A stretch of DNA of 64,000 nucleotides, from contig JBBRTB010000007.1 of the NCBI GenBank assembly GCA_038244815.1, forward strand, positions 1-64,000, written 5' to 3'. Each line of letters begins with the position of its first letter. Position 1 is the stretch's first letter. Shown one piece after another: positions 35,037-42,907 of the stretch. The position numbers were made by a program, and so were the translations under genes. Source of the DNA: DASVHS01 sp038244815 (GTDB lineage: Bacteria; Acidobacteriota; Thermoanaerobaculia; Gp7-AA8). The notes beneath the pieces were generated by a model. The model saw only the letters and a list, made by a program, of their open reading frames with translations, searched no databases and had not been told where the DNA came from.

Positions 35037-35098
35037 CCACGGGTTTCGCGGCTCTGCTCGCCGCGCCCTTGAAGGGTGTCATGCTAACACCGGCAGTG

Positions 35099-35127
35099 CA
35101 TTGAATGCAAATGATTGACGGTCAATG
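35099..35127. promoter_or_regulatory. Tandem MarR-type half-sites between mscS and the otsB remnant
   Basis: CATTGA at the left and TCAATG at the right frame a 29-nt segment that contains CATTGA-AT-GCAAATG and the dyad ATTGA-CGG-TCAAT. These half-sites match those of two perfect palindromes flanking the nearby marR gene. The right part overlaps the mscS stop codon. Confidence 0.45.
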
Positions 35128-36183
35128 CGTATCCTGTCCGCTTCGCTCGATGAACAGGGTCCTGGTCGGGTAGGCGAACTCGATGTTCTCCGCCGCGAAC
35201 GCCCGGACCAGTCCCAGATTGATCCGCTGCTGGGTGTCCATGTAGACGAGGTAATCCGCCGAAGCGACGTAATAGACGAATTCGAAGTCGTACGAGGAGT
35301 CGCCGAAGGCCACGAAATGGCCGCGATCGAAACGTGAGGATGGTCCGCCATTGATGATCTCCCGGGCCATCACTGGAATGCGCTCGAGCTTTTCCGCGGG
35401 TGTCTGATAGACCACGCCGATGCGGAAGACCACGCGGCGCTCGTGCATCCGCTTGTAGTTGTGGATGACGTTCTTGAGGAGCTCGCCGTTCGAAAAGACC
35501 AGTTGCTCCCCGGAGAGGGACTGGATGCGCGTGGTCTTGAGTCCGATCTGGTCGACGACGCCGATCTCACCGCTGACAGCGATCACGTCGCCGACGACGA
35601 ACGGCTTGTCCAGGACGATCGACAGGGAGGCGAAGAGATCGCCCAGGATGTTCTGCAGCGCCAGAGCGATGGCCACGCCGCCGATTCCAAGGCCAGTGAC
35701 CAGTGCGGTGACGTCGATGCCGAAGTTGGCCAGAGCCACCAGAAGGGCCACGGTCCAGATCACGACGAGAGCGGCGAAACGGAAGGCCCGGAACGTGGTC
35801 ACGGCGGCCGGGTCGCTCTCCAGCCGCCGGCGCTGCGAGCGTTCGATGAAGAAATCGATCACTCCGCCCATCCAGAAGCCGCACTGCACGATCAGGGAAA
35901 GGCGAGCCAGATTGTCGACCATCGAAGAGAGCTGCGGGGTGAGGACGAGCGATCGCGCCCCGAGGTAGATCGCCGGCAGCGTGAGCAGGGAGAGTCTGGT
36001 CCGGTGAACCAGCTCGGCCAGGAAGTCATCGAACCTGGTCTCCGTGGAGCCGGCGTTGCGCAGTTTGCGGCGGGCCACGGCCGCGGCCACGGCGACGATG
36101 AGCAGCACACCGAGGGTGATGACAACCGCTGTAGCGAGGTCCCGGACGGAGTTCTCAGGAAACGTTGCGAACAGATGATCCAT
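35122..36183 (-). CDS. Small-conductance mechanosensitive channel (MscS family)
   Basis: A 353-residue inner-membrane channel that opens under membrane tension to release solutes. Four or so N-terminal helices precede the pore/beta-domain signature GIGGVAIALALQNILGDLFASLSIVLDKPF, followed by GDVIAVSGEIGVVDQIGLKTTRIQSL and NGELLKNVIHNY. ATG 36183 was used; a GTG at 36186 is also in frame. There is no Shine-Dalgarno sequence. Instead a perfect palindrome sits 5-18 nt before the start. It follows the marR gene by about 35 nt and is probably controlled by that regulator. Confidence 0.88.
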   Translation of the reverse strand: MDHLFATFPENSVRDLATAVVITLGVLLIVAVAAAVARRKLRNAGSTETRFDDFLAELVHRTRLSLLTLPAIYLGARSLVLTPQLSSMVDNLARLSLIVQCGFWMGGVIDFFIERSQRRRLESDPAAVTTFRAFRFAALVVIWTVALLVALANFGIDVTALVTGLGIGGVAIALALQNILGDLFASLSIVLDKPFVVGDVIAVSGEIGVVDQIGLKTTRIQSLSGEQLVFSNGELLKNVIHNYKRMHERRVVFRIGVVYQTPAEKLERIPVMAREIINGGPSSRFDRGHFVAFGDSSYDFEFVYYVASADYLVYMDTQQRINLGLVRAFAAENIEFAYPTRTLFIERSGQDTH

Positions 36184-36187
36184 CACG

Positions 36188-36201
36188 CATTGAATTCAAT
36201 G
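36188..36201. promoter_or_regulatory. Perfect 14-bp palindrome CATTGAATTCAATG, probable MarR operator at the mscS start
   Basis: CATTGA-AT-TCAATG is a perfect palindrome located immediately upstream of the mscS start codon and downstream of the marR stop. It occupies the place of a ribosome binding site. It has the same half-sites as the palindrome upstream of marR. Confidence 0.6.
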
Positions 36202-36218
36202 GAGTACAGAAACATTCC

Positions 36219-36752
36219 TCAACGCCGGGATCGCGACGTACCGGCGGTGCGGCCTGACTTTCTCGAACCGTTGCCGTCCTGAAACAGCATGGGCAGACCT
36301 GCGGCCTGCTCACCCATGCCCTTCATCAGCTTGTCGAGCAGCCGCACCAGCCTGGCGCGTTCGGTGGCGGACATGGCCTCGACGCCGGAGAGGATCGTCT
36401 CCTGCGCCGCCGGCGGCGAGCGCCGCGCCAGGGCGCGCCCTTTCGCCGTCAGCGACAGCTCGATCTGCCGCCTGTCTTCGCGGCTGACCTCGCGGCGGAC
36501 GTAACCGTCCTCGACCAGCCGGCCGACGGCGAGGGAAACGGAGCTTTGATCGGTGGCCGTGCGACCGGCCACATCGTTGAGGGAGAGCTGGTCTTCATGG
36601 GCGAGGACGTGCAGGATGAACATCTGCGCCGCACCCAGACCGAAACGACGCTGCGCTTCCTTCTCGAACGCGCGCAACGCGCGGACGAGCTGCCGGATGC
36701 GATTCAGGATGGCCTTGGCATCATCGGCTGCCGCGCTCCGCCTCGTTGTCAT
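36219..36752 (-). CDS. MarR-family transcriptional regulator
   Basis: A 177-residue winged-helix regulator. The reading helix region is LSLNDVAGRTATDQSSVSLAVGRLVEDGYV and the wing contains RREVSREDRRQIELSLTAKGRAL in part. TGAGGT lies 7 nt before ATG 36752. A perfect CATTGA-N2-TCAATG dyad lies 50-63 nt upstream and another at the start of the following mscS gene. It is similar in layout to the MarR protein at 25.1-25.6 kb. The simplest model is autorepression plus control of mscS; the signal is unknown. Confidence 0.88.
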   Translation of the reverse strand: MTTRRSAAADDAKAILNRIRQLVRALRAFEKEAQRRFGLGAAQMFILHVLAHEDQLSLNDVAGRTATDQSSVSLAVGRLVEDGYVRREVSREDRRQIELSLTAKGRALARRSPPAAQETILSGVEAMSATERARLVRLLDKLMKGMGEQAAGLPMLFQDGNGSRKSGRTAGTSRSRR

Positions 36753-36801
36753 CTCAGGACCTCACCAACGCCATTGTGACACAACGTCCGGCCGGGCCTT
36801 G

Positions 36802-36815
36802 CATTGATGTCAATG
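36802..36815. promoter_or_regulatory. Dyad CATTGATGTCAATG upstream of marR, probable operator
   Basis: Six-bp perfect half-sites CATTGA and TCAATG spaced by two bases, 50 nt upstream of the marR start, where a promoter would be expected. The same half-sites recur at 36188-36201 and, less perfectly, at 35099-35127. Confidence 0.6.
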
Positions 36816-36832
36816 TGAACCAGCTGCCGGGG

Positions 36833-38560
36833 TCAGGACCGCCGTTGCAGCCGCCGCTCGTAGATCGTGCGCTGCAGTCCGAGGATGAGTTGACGGGCGT
36901 TCCGTCCGAGAACGCGCGTGTCGTACCCGCCCTCCTGCACGACGAGCGTGGGCAGCCCCAGCCCGGCAACGACTCCGCCGATCTTCTCGAACCCCTCCGG
37001 CGTGATTTTCCAGGCTCCGGTGGGGTCGCCCTTGGCGATGTCCAGTCCCGCCGAGACCACCAGGAAGCGCGGCGCAAAGTTCTCGATGATGGCGATCGCT
37101 TTTTCGAGCGTGAGGAGGTATTCGTCGTCGCCGATATTCTCCGGCAGCGGAAAGTTGTGATGCATCCCCTCACCGCTCCCGGCGCCGCGCTCGTCGGCGA
37201 AGCCGGCAAAGTACGGATAGGCGTAGCTCGGATCGCCGTGAATGGAGATGGTCAGCACGTCACCGCGCTCCCAGAAGATGTCCTGCGTGCCGTTGCCGTG
37301 ATGAAAGTCGATGTCCAGGACGGCCACGCGAGCGGCCAGCGAGAGATCGTTCGCGGCGATGGCGGCGTTGTTGAAGTAGCAGAATCCGCCGTAGACGCGC
37401 CGTTCGGCGTGATGGCCGGGTGGACGGCAGATCGTGTAGACGAGACGCTCGCCCTCGCGCAGCAGGTCCGCTCCCGTCAGCGCGCAGTCGACCGCGGCCC
37501 GCGCCGCCACCCAGGCATTGCGCATCAGCGGTGTGAATGTGTCGATGCAGTAGTAGCCGGCCTGGATGGCTTCGTCGACGGGCTTGCGGTGCTGCTGGCG
37601 GATCGGAAACACATATGGATAGATCGCCTCGTTCGGCGGGAGCTTCTGGCAGACCCGGGCCAGGTAGTCGACGAAGTCGGAGTCGTGCACCGCGCGGATG
37701 GGAGCCTCGCCATGCGTTCGCACCGGAACGATCTCGATCCCGGGAAGTGAGGAGATGGCCGTGACGATCCGGTTAACCCGCACCGGCCGCTCGACGTAGC
37801 CGCGCTCGCGCACGTGATGGAGCTCGTGCTCACGGGAAACCACCACCTTCACCGGATGGAAGAGGTCCGATGGCCGCGTCACGGCGCGTGCGGCGGGGGA
37901 ACGCGGTTCTTCCAGTCGCAGCGCACCTTCGGACACGGAATCGACGATGGCGTTTGGATAGGGATCATCGATCGCGTACGCGTACTTGCGGAAGAGGATT
38001 GCCGCCATGATGCCGCGCACCTCTTCGGCCGAAGGGACCCGCGGCGCACCGAGCGAATCGAACATGAGATACGGCTCGCCGGAGGCGCGGTTCGGGCGCG
38101 GTCGCTCGTACTCGGTGCCGCGAATGACGCGCGCGCCGAACTTCTCGTAGAAGCGGATGCGTGCAGCGTTCTCGCGCCGCAACTTCGGGTCGGGCTCGCC
38201 GGCCACGTCATCGGGACGCACTTCCAGATAGAGGCCGCTCGATCCGAGACGGAGCAGATACTCGCGCAGGGCATCGTAGAGCGCTCCGCCCGCGCCTCGC
38301 TGGCGGACATTGGGGTCGACGACGACGAAGTCGAGCAGGGTCGCATTCAGCTCGGTGAAGTGAAAGGCCAGAGCGAAGGCGATGACTCTTCCGCGCATTT
38401 GCTCGGCGGTCATCAGGATCACGCGGTACCCGAGCTCGTGCTGGCGCCGCAGGAGGTCCGGGAAGCGATCGGCATAGTCGCCGTAATGCTCCCCGTAGTA
38501 CGAGCGGAAGATCCTCTGGGCCTCGGCCACCCTGGCCTGGTCCTGATCGGCGTCCGCCAC
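36833..38560 (-). CDS. GNAT acetyltransferase fused to histone-deacetylase-family (acetylpolyamine amidohydrolase-like) domain
   Basis: A 575-residue two-domain protein. Residues 1-170 form a GNAT acyltransferase with the acetyl-CoA loop RQRGAGGAL (87-95) and RFYEKFGAR. Residues about 200-560 form a class II-type deacetylase with PPGHHAE (380-386), DIDFHHGNGTQ (416-426, metal ligands Asp418 and His420), YPYFAGFADERG, SAGLD and the catalytic-side Tyr in EGGYD. The last group resembles acetylpolyamine amidohydrolases. The annotated GTG start has no ribosome binding site, whereas GGAGGAGG lies at 38591-38598 and the same frame is open up to it with ATC 38584 or ATT 38575; initiation at a rare codon is likely. 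One polypeptide may both add and remove an acyl group. Confidence 0.85.
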   Translation of the reverse strand: MADADQDQARVAEAQRIFRSYYGEHYGDYADRFPDLLRRQHELGYRVILMTAEQMRGRVIAFALAFHFTELNATLLDFVVVDPNVRQRGAGGALYDALREYLLRLGSSGLYLEVRPDDVAGEPDPKLRRENAARIRFYEKFGARVIRGTEYERPRPNRASGEPYLMFDSLGAPRVPSAEEVRGIMAAILFRKYAYAIDDPYPNAIVDSVSEGALRLEEPRSPAARAVTRPSDLFHPVKVVVSREHELHHVRERGYVERPVRVNRIVTAISSLPGIEIVPVRTHGEAPIRAVHDSDFVDYLARVCQKLPPNEAIYPYVFPIRQQHRKPVDEAIQAGYYCIDTFTPLMRNAWVAARAAVDCALTGADLLREGERLVYTICRPPGHHAERRVYGGFCYFNNAAIAANDLSLAARVAVLDIDFHHGNGTQDIFWERGDVLTISIHGDPSYAYPYFAGFADERGAGSGEGMHHNFPLPENIGDDEYLLTLEKAIAIIENFAPRFLVVSAGLDIAKGDPTGAWKITPEGFEKIGGVVAGLGLPTLVVQEGGYDTRVLGRNARQLILGLQRTIYERRLQRRS

Positions 38561-38618
38561 GAGTACGAATCGAATTCCGCTGATAGGAACCTCCTCCGTT
38601 CGGATTGTAAGGTGTAGC

Positions 38619-38636
38619 GGCCGGCTTCAGCCGGCC
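38619..38636. repeat. Perfect 8-bp hairpin GGCCGGCT-TC-AGCCGGCC
   Basis: A perfect stem with a 2-nt loop in the 160-nt gap between the GH44 stop and the fusion-protein gene, both on the minus strand. No T-run follows. It resembles interspersed palindromic repeats found in many GC-rich genomes, or it may attenuate read-through. Confidence 0.6.
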
Positions 38637-38720
38637 GTAAGACGACATGATCCTCGGTCTGGCGACCTCGACCTATGGCGATGGCCCTCTACTTCAACGC
38701 TCCGTACGGCGTAGCCGCCG

Positions 38721-40958
38721 TCACTTCACGCCGTTGCGCACCGCGACGATGTGCGCGGCCTTGACCGCGGTCAGGCCCTGGGTGATGGCGGGGTCGGTCC
38801 ACACCCCGGCGCTGAGTCCGAGGGTGGCCCGGGCCTGATCGAGCGCGGCGCGGAGTTCCACGAGATGAATGCGCTTGACGACCGTTCCGGCGCTCAGCGA
38901 TGGGTCGGTATACAGGCCCGGCGCCAGTCCGCTCGCGGCGCGCATGGCGTCGACGGCGGTGCGCAGCTCCGTGATGTGTTGTCTCTTCGCCGGTGTGCCC
39001 GCGTTCAGGGGATCGTCGGTGAACACGGTCGTCGTGGCGGCGTCGAGTGCGCTCATCCCGGATGCGTTCGGGCCCGAGATCGCCCGCACGGTGTAGAGAT
39101 AAGTCGTGTTCGTGGCGCGGCCGCCGTCGTCGAAGGTCGTCGTCGCACTCGTTCCGTCCAGCGCGAAGCCCGCGCTGAGCAGGCTGCTGCGATAGATCTC
39201 GTAGCTCGACGCCGCGGGAACCGAATTCCAGACGATGTGCACATTCGAGGTGCTCGTGGCGGTGGCCACGACTCCGGCCGGTGAGTCGACATACGAGCCG
39301 GGGATGACCAGGAGTGTGATGCCCGGCGACGGCACACTGAGCGAGGCCGATGATCCGGCCACGGCGACATCGCCGAGATGAGTGATGACATTTCCGCCGT
39401 CGAGCTGGTACCGCTGGGCGTTGGCCGTAGCCGTGAAGTCGGCGAGATTGACCGTGACCGGCGTGCTGCCTGTCAGCGTCTTCGAGATGATCATGACCGT
39501 GAGCGCGCGATCGGAGGATCGCAGTGCCGCGAAGACGGCCACGTCGTCGGGGTTCGGGCCGCTCGCTCCGACGCTGAGATCGCCGAACTTCGAATGCAGC
39601 CCGTCGTAGTTCCTGTACATCTTGATGGCGTTGTAGACGTTCGAGCCGGCAGGCGGCGACGTCCAGCGCACGCCGAGGTCGAGGGCTTCGCGGCCGAAGA
39701 TGCCGAGAATGTCGGCTTGGGCGGTGGCGCCGTTGACGTCGCCTTCCGCGCCCCAGTTGTATTCGGTGATGCCGATCTTCGTCCCCGGATAGTCCGCGGC
39801 CGCCCACTGCCTGAGGCGGGGGATGAGACGCACGTGTCCGCCGTCGATGCCGGTGCCGCCGATCCATGATTCATCCTGGTAGTTCGGGTCCCAGAGAGAA
39901 CGCGTGGAACGGTTGCGGAGCAGGCGCGTGACATCGGAGAGGTCGTCGCTGAACTCCCCGCCCTGCGGATAGAAGTGGACGGACGCGAAGTCGAGTATGC
40001 GCACGCCGTGCGTCTGTTCGTAAGCACGCGCCTGTTGCAGCAGCCACTCGGCGTACGGCGTGCCTCCGTGGGCGTTGCGGTCGCTCTGGTCGGGGTAGTT
40101 TTCCTGATCGAGACCGCTGGCGAAGTATCCGGACCAGCCCCACTCCTCGATGCCGGTGATCAGCGCGGAGGGATCCTTGGCCCGGATCATCGCCCCGTAC
40201 TCCTGCATCTTTCCCCACACCTCGTCGTAGGTCGATCCGGTCGAATGAACATCCCAATGATCGAAGCTCCAGAGGCTGGGCTCGTTGTCGAGCGCGTAGT
40301 ACTTCACGCCGGTGGTCGAGGCCGGACCGAACGTATCGATGTTGTGCTGGATCCAGTCGCCCTGGTGCGATGACGGATAGACGGCCGCGGTGTCGAACGG
40401 ATCGGCGACGCCGAGCAGCCTTCCGTTGGGATTTCCGGCCGGACGGCCGTCGCCGCAGTCGGGCCGGTTCATGGCGTCGTTCGAATTCTGCGGGCCGTAT
40501 TTTGCGATCGAGAAGCCACAGCGGTAACTCCGGTCCTTCGGCAACAGGCCCATCATCGGGATGGTCATGATCGGCTGCCCGCCGGCCGCGAGCGTCGGCT
40601 GGATGAACTGGTCGGCGGACTGGCCGTTACTGCCGTCGCCCGCGACCGTGTCCGGCACGTTCTCGAAGTAGTAGTCCTTGCATCGATTGGCCGTACTGAT
40701 GATCCAGTTGTAGCGGCTCATGGCGTTGCCGCCCCAGCGGTTGAGCGGGATGGAGAGGTCGGTCATCGTGGCGCTGTCGGCGAAAGCCACTCCGTAGATG
40801 CGCGGGTCGATGGCGTGCCGGTTGAGCGCGGCGTCGACGGTGATCGTCGCGGCCGGGTTCATTGTCGCGGCGCGCCGGGAGGGGGCGGCCGCCAGCGCAA
40901 ACAGCGAGGATAATGAGAGCGCAAGGACAGCCGGGAACTGCCCGGAGCGGGTTGTCAT
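38721..40958 (-). CDS. Secreted GH44-family glycoside hydrolase with Fn3 and C-terminal repeat module
   Basis: A 745-residue exported enzyme. After a signal peptide the catalytic domain (about 35-540) has the GH44 pattern: the acid/base Glu in ALDNEPSLW (Glu226) and the nucleophile in ITEYNWG (Glu399), with GGNAMSRYNW and SVHFYPQGG. GH44 enzymes are endoglucanases or xyloglucanases. A fibronectin type III domain (about 560-650) and three tandem units of about 33 residues (TDP..aGT.vK..H..ELR pattern) follow. The same C-terminal module ends the divergent neighbour. ATG 40958 was chosen because the longer open frame is antisense to that neighbour. Confidence 0.85.
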   Translation of the reverse strand: MTTRSGQFPAVLALSLSSLFALAAAPSRRAATMNPAATITVDAALNRHAIDPRIYGVAFADSATMTDLSIPLNRWGGNAMSRYNWIISTANRCKDYYFENVPDTVAGDGSNGQSADQFIQPTLAAGGQPIMTIPMMGLLPKDRSYRCGFSIAKYGPQNSNDAMNRPDCGDGRPAGNPNGRLLGVADPFDTAAVYPSSHQGDWIQHNIDTFGPASTTGVKYYALDNEPSLWSFDHWDVHSTGSTYDEVWGKMQEYGAMIRAKDPSALITGIEEWGWSGYFASGLDQENYPDQSDRNAHGGTPYAEWLLQQARAYEQTHGVRILDFASVHFYPQGGEFSDDLSDVTRLLRNRSTRSLWDPNYQDESWIGGTGIDGGHVRLIPRLRQWAAADYPGTKIGITEYNWGAEGDVNGATAQADILGIFGREALDLGVRWTSPPAGSNVYNAIKMYRNYDGLHSKFGDLSVGASGPNPDDVAVFAALRSSDRALTVMIISKTLTGSTPVTVNLADFTATANAQRYQLDGGNVITHLGDVAVAGSSASLSVPSPGITLLVIPGSYVDSPAGVVATATSTSNVHIVWNSVPAASSYEIYRSSLLSAGFALDGTSATTTFDDGGRATNTTYLYTVRAISGPNASGMSALDAATTTVFTDDPLNAGTPAKRQHITELRTAVDAMRAASGLAPGLYTDPSLSAGTVVKRIHLVELRAALDQARATLGLSAGVWTDPAITQGLTAVKAAHIVAVRNGVK

Positions 40959-41015
40959 GAACGGAATGATGGTATCCGACTCGGGCTCGCGCCGCCCGGC
41001 GTATCCTTGGAGCTC

Positions 41016-42860
41016 GTGCTGAAGCGCTGGGCCTTTCTCGTGACGCTGTTGCTCGCTTCGGCCGTGCCTCTGTACCCGGCCACGGTCGGGGGAACGCCGC
41101 CCGTTCCGCTGCCACTGTTTCCGCCGAACAACTGGTGGAACACGGATGTCAGCGCGGCGCCCGTCGATCCCAACTCCGCGAGTCTTATCCAGTTCATCGG
41201 ATCGGGCACGCCACTTCACCCCGATTTCGGAGGAGATGCCGGCGGCGGGTTCATCTACGGGTTTCCGTTCATCGTGGTGAACGGTGCCCAGACCAGGGAA
41301 ACGGTGACGTTCACGGAGACGCCCGAAGAGAGCGACGGCGTCAATCACATGACGAACACGTCGTTTCCGTACTACCCCGTCCCGGATGAGGCCATCACGA
41401 TGAGCGGCTGGATCGAGGATGGCCCGCCGGGGAACGTCGACGACAGCCCGAATTCGGACCGTCATATGCTGATCGTCGATCAGACGAACAACACGTTGTA
41501 CGAGCTTTATAACGTCTTCTACAACGGGACGGGGTGGGAGGCGGGATCGGGTGCGTTTTTCGATATGAACACGAACGACCGCCGGCCCGACACGTGGACG
41601 TCGGCCGACGCCGCCGGCCTGGCCATCCTGCCGGGACTCATTCGCTATGACGAGGTGGCCGGGCCCGACGAGATCCGGCACGCATTCCGATTCACGGTGC
41701 AGCCGACCAACGGCAAGGTCTATCCCGCATCGCATGTGGCCGGATCGACCGCGGGCGCACTGCCGATGGGCGCGCGGCTGCGGCTGAAATCAGCCACGAA
41801 CATCTCCGGCTTCACACCCGATGTGCAGAAGATCTTCCGGGCGCTCAAAAAGTATGGACTGATCCTGGCCGACAACGGGTCCAACATGTACATCAGCGGC
41901 ACGTACGACACGCGCTGGGACAACGACGTCCTCAATGCCGCCTTCGGAATGCTGGACGCCAGCGACTTCGAAGTCGTGCAGCTCGGGTGGCAGCCGTCCG
42001 TATCGTTCATCGTCACGGTGCCGGCCGTGACCGGAGCCGGCGATCCGGCCAGCGTAACGGTCGCCGCGTATGACACTTCTTACGGTGTGGCTACCGGCTA
42101 TCGCGGCACCGTCCATTTCACGTCGACGGACGGCACGGCCACCCTGCCTGCCAACTACACGTTCACCGCGGGCGACAACGGAACGCACACGTTCGGCGGC
42201 GGTGTCACGTTCCTCATCGCAGGTCTGCAGACGATCACGGCGACCGACGTTGTCGACCCGACGATCAACGGAACACGGGCCACGACGGTCGGGCCGGCCA
42301 CGCCGGTGGGGCTTCTGGCGACGGCGCTGACCATCACCAGCGTCAGAGTGTCATGGAGCGCGTCGGCGGGTGCCAGCCAGTACGAGATCCTCCGCGCCTC
42401 CGCTTCCGCTCCCTACGCGCACCTGACCACGACACCGTCGTCACCGTTCGACGACGCCACGGTCTCTCCCGGCGCAACGTACGTCTACAAGGTTCGCGCC
42501 ATCGACGCGTCGTCGCACCTGTCGCCGCTCAGCGCGCCGGATGCCGCCACCACGATCTTCTTCACCGACGACCCGATCATGGCGATGGGGACCGTCGTCA
42601 AGGCGGTCCACTTGACGGAGTTGCGCACCGCGGTCAACGCGATGCGCGCCGCGGCCAGTCTGTCCGGCGCGTCCTTCACCGATGTCTCCCTCACCGGTGT
42701 CCCGGTCAAAGCGGTTCACATCCAGCAGCTGCGGGCGGCGCTCGATGAGGCCCGCACCTCGCTCGGTCTTCCCGCCATCAGCTACACCGACCCGGCCATC
42801 TCCGCGGGCACTCCGATTCGCGGGACGCACGTGCAGCAGTTGCGCGCCGGCGTGCAGTGA
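41016..42860 (+). CDS. Secreted multidomain protein with Ig-like, Fn3 and C-terminal repeat module
   Basis: A 614-residue exported protein. The signal peptide (RWAFLVTLLLASAVPLYPA) is followed by a domain of about 310 residues of unknown family (PLFPPNNWWNTDVSAAPVDP at the start, with HPDFGG and DRHMLIVDQ), an Ig-like domain (about 330-430), an Fn3 domain (about 435-520) and a C-terminal module of three roughly 33-residue units ending LRAGVQ. That module is shared with the divergent GH44 gene. GTG 41016 has GGAG close by; TTG 41007 is an alternative. The two genes start only 57 bp apart, so they probably share a control region and may act on the same polysaccharide. Confidence 0.78.
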   Translation: MLKRWAFLVTLLLASAVPLYPATVGGTPPVPLPLFPPNNWWNTDVSAAPVDPNSASLIQFIGSGTPLHPDFGGDAGGGFIYGFPFIVVNGAQTRETVTFTETPEESDGVNHMTNTSFPYYPVPDEAITMSGWIEDGPPGNVDDSPNSDRHMLIVDQTNNTLYELYNVFYNGTGWEAGSGAFFDMNTNDRRPDTWTSADAAGLAILPGLIRYDEVAGPDEIRHAFRFTVQPTNGKVYPASHVAGSTAGALPMGARLRLKSATNISGFTPDVQKIFRALKKYGLILADNGSNMYISGTYDTRWDNDVLNAAFGMLDASDFEVVQLGWQPSVSFIVTVPAVTGAGDPASVTVAAYDTSYGVATGYRGTVHFTSTDGTATLPANYTFTAGDNGTHTFGGGVTFLIAGLQTITATDVVDPTINGTRATTVGPATPVGLLATALTITSVRVSWSASAGASQYEILRASASAPYAHLTTTPSSPFDDATVSPGATYVYKVRAIDASSHLSPLSAPDAATTIFFTDDPIMAMGTVVKAVHLTELRTAVNAMRAAASLSGASFTDVSLTGVPVKAVHIQQLRAALDEARTSLGLPAISYTDPAISAGTPIRGTHVQQLRAGVQ

Positions 42861-42907
42861 GCGGCGGAAGCGATCGCGTTTTCTCCGGTCGATGATAAGG
42901 TCCGCCG

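Noticed and set aside
35037..35082. OtsB N-terminus restored by a frameshift using ATG 35082
   Set aside because: The frame from ATG 35082 ends after 24 codons and contains no DxDGT; the third frame also lacks it, so a simple frameshift does not restore the catalytic motif.
37814..38617. A 267-codon plus-strand ORF over the GNAT/deacetylase gene
   Set aside because: Composition is that of an antisense shadow; both domains of the minus-strand gene have intact catalytic motifs.
40959..41735. N-terminal extension of the GH44 gene to 41735
   Set aside because: The extension is antisense to the divergent secreted-protein gene. The signal peptide appears exactly at ATG 40958.
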